Source: Legionella gresilensis (lineage in GTDB: Bacteria > Pseudomonadota > Gammaproteobacteria > Legionellales > Legionellaceae). From it: DNA of 64,000 bases. The notes below the pieces were generated by a model. It was not told the DNA's origin and did no database searches. It saw only the letters and a program-made list of their open reading frames with translations. The stretch spans positions 248,001 through 312,000 of the forward strand of contig NZ_CAAAHX010000005.1 of NCBI RefSeq assembly GCF_900639865.1. The letters run 5' to 3'. Below, piece by piece: positions 63,043 to 64,000 of this stretch. Every line of letters starts with the position of its first letter. The first letter of the stretch is position 1. The position numbers and the translations under genes are program-made.

Positions 63043-64000
63043 ATGAAAAGAAAACAAGAAGATAATTGGAATGGAAAAATTTACAGTGATCCTAAGTATT
63101 CTCGCTTACAACATCATTTTGAAGATAAAGTATTTACAGATTTCGTAGTAAAGCATGAAGGCGAGCGCAATAAAAATAAGCGTATTTTAGAAATAGGTTG
63201 TGGTAATGGTCACTTAACAAAGAGAATCAAGACAGAATTAAAAAGTGATAGTGTAATAGCTATAGATAATTCTGATTCAATGATAAAAGAAGCAAAAAAA
63301 ACGTACGCAAAACATGCTAATACTTTCTTTAAAAGACAAGATATTACTAATCCCCGCCTACCTCTTTATCAACAGTATAATGCAATGATATCTTTCTTTT
63401 GTTTCCATTGGATTGTTAAACAGAGAGAAGCTTTAAAAAATGTGAATAGAGCCTTACAAGCAGGCGGACATGGCTACATTTTTTTCCCCGGCCGCGCTCA
63501 TTTCCCACAAACCGTCACCTCAACTAAAAGAAGCTATATTGATATAGCAAAAGATTTATTAATAAATGATCCTAAGTTTAAAAATATTTTTACAGATTTT
63601 AACATAGAGCGCATTAAGCTTTCTGGAGATAACTATCCGACATTTATAAAAGAGGCGGGATTAGAATTAGAAGAATTAATTCCCATTAACGAAACGTTTA
63701 TATTTCAAGACTTAGCTGAGTTAAGTCGCTTTTATCAAGGTATTTTATCGGGCTACTTAAAATTTAATAATTCTACCAATCTAACTGACGCTGAAAAAAT
63801 GCACTATGTAGCAAAGCTTTGTAATAAAATTGCTCATGAACTTGTAAAACAAGGTACCTATAAAGAAATTGCAAATGAACAAATAGAATCAGAAGAAGAT
63901 TTTTTACTCGCTATTGTTAAAAAACCAGGCTTAGTAGATATGCGTCATATCGACACAAATAAACTTCAATTAAAAGATTCACAGAATCAATTAATCTCTA
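63043..64000 (+). CDS. Class I SAM-dependent methyltransferase (runs off the window end)
   Basis: The ATG at 63043 follows GGAG (63034-63037). At least 319 residues are open to the window edge, with no stop. Motif I is RILEIGCGNGHLTKRI (near 49-64), motif II VIAIDNSDSMIKEAKK (about 73), and a post-motif stretch YNAMISFFCFHWIVKQREAL gives the NMISFxxxHWxxD-like signature of small-molecule methyltransferases (juvenile-hormone-acid-methyltransferase-like or ubiquinone type). The C-terminal part after about 170 is helical and longer than usual. Substrate unknown. Confidence 0.8.
   Translation, partial: MKRKQEDNWNGKIYSDPKYSRLQHHFEDKVFTDFVVKHEGERNKNKRILEIGCGNGHLTKRIKTELKSDSVIAIDNSDSMIKEAKKTYAKHANTFFKRQDITNPRLPLYQQYNAMISFFCFHWIVKQREALKNVNRALQAGGHGYIFFPGRAHFPQTVTSTKRSYIDIAKDLLINDPKFKNIFTDFNIERIKLSGDNYPTFIKEAGLELEELIPINETFIFQDLAELSRFYQGILSGYLKFNNSTNLTDAEKMHYVAKLCNKIAHELVKQGTYKEIANEQIESEEDFLLAIVKKPGLVDMRHIDTNKLQLKDSQNQLIS

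Noticed and set aside
12548-64000. Genomic island or prophage covering the orphan genes
   Set aside because: No integrase, tRNA attachment site, phage structural gene or conjugation gene was found; repeats are scattered and not at island borders.

Overview
The window is AT-rich, densely coded chromosomal DNA from a gammaproteobacterium. Legionella or a close relative (Legionellales) is the best fit. This is inferred from gene content, not from a marker gene. Proteobacterial housekeeping genes (truD, tag, cpdA, umuDC, a YbaL-type antiporter, RND and EmrAB-type pumps) sit among many long orphan proteins of the kind seen in intracellular bacteria: an LRR protein, a divergent J-domain membrane protein, a eukaryote-type NMNAT-like protein, large coiled-coil proteins and a flavoprotein with an 18-residue internal repeat. 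No rRNA, tRNA, CRISPR array, prophage or conjugation genes were seen.

Layout. 0.1-8.4 kb: hybrid histidine kinase, repeat-bearing FAD protein, orphan, cAMP phosphodiesterase, TPR-like orphan. 8.7-11 kb: phosphotransferase and MATE exporter, translationally coupled. 11-12.5 kb: two secreted orphans. 12.7-13.8 kb: a dead IS982-type insertion sequence sitting in the centre of an older palindromic element. 13.8-18.1 kb: RND pump and adaptor. 18.1-23.3 kb: a 160-bp palindrome, an APC transporter, the J-like protein and the NMNAT-like protein. 23.4-31.8 kb: a surface-sugar locus (nucleotidyltransferase, mutase-like flavoprotein, GT2, sugar-phosphate isomerase, transaldolase-like, GHMP kinase, membrane glycosyltransferase-like, epimerase) whose enzymes fit most of a GDP-D-glycero-alpha-D-manno-heptose route; three mobile-type repeats lie in its gaps. 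32.2-34.6 kb: an undescribed family of tandem paralogues. 34.8-43.4 kb: ferritin-like protein with a 54-residue partner, umuDC, a ceramidase-like membrane protein with an apparent poly-A slip at its start, pirin, DUF1622, LRR protein and an LptA-like protein. 43.7-51.5 kb: DUF4434-like protein, antiporter, Tag, and an OMF-EmrA-EmrB tripartite operon. 51.8-57.7 kb: frameshifted secreted protein, polyproline lipoprotein, beta-barrel, coiled coil, two-Rossmann flavoprotein and an orphan whose ribosome site lies in a hairpin. 58-64 kb: PAP2 phosphatase, a serine-hydrolase/DUF302 fusion without catalytic residues, truD, DUF4239-like protein, an outer-membrane-protein relic, and a methyltransferase running off the end.

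The clearest themes are envelope building and efflux, candidate host-directed proteins, and many palindromic repeats in intergenic gaps. The most novel items are the NMNAT-like protein with altered active-site motifs (22.0-23.3 kb), the tandem paralogue family (32.2-34.6 kb), the heptose locus with an embedded transaldolase, and the IS-in-palindrome nest. All family names come from motif recognition by eye; no database search was possible.
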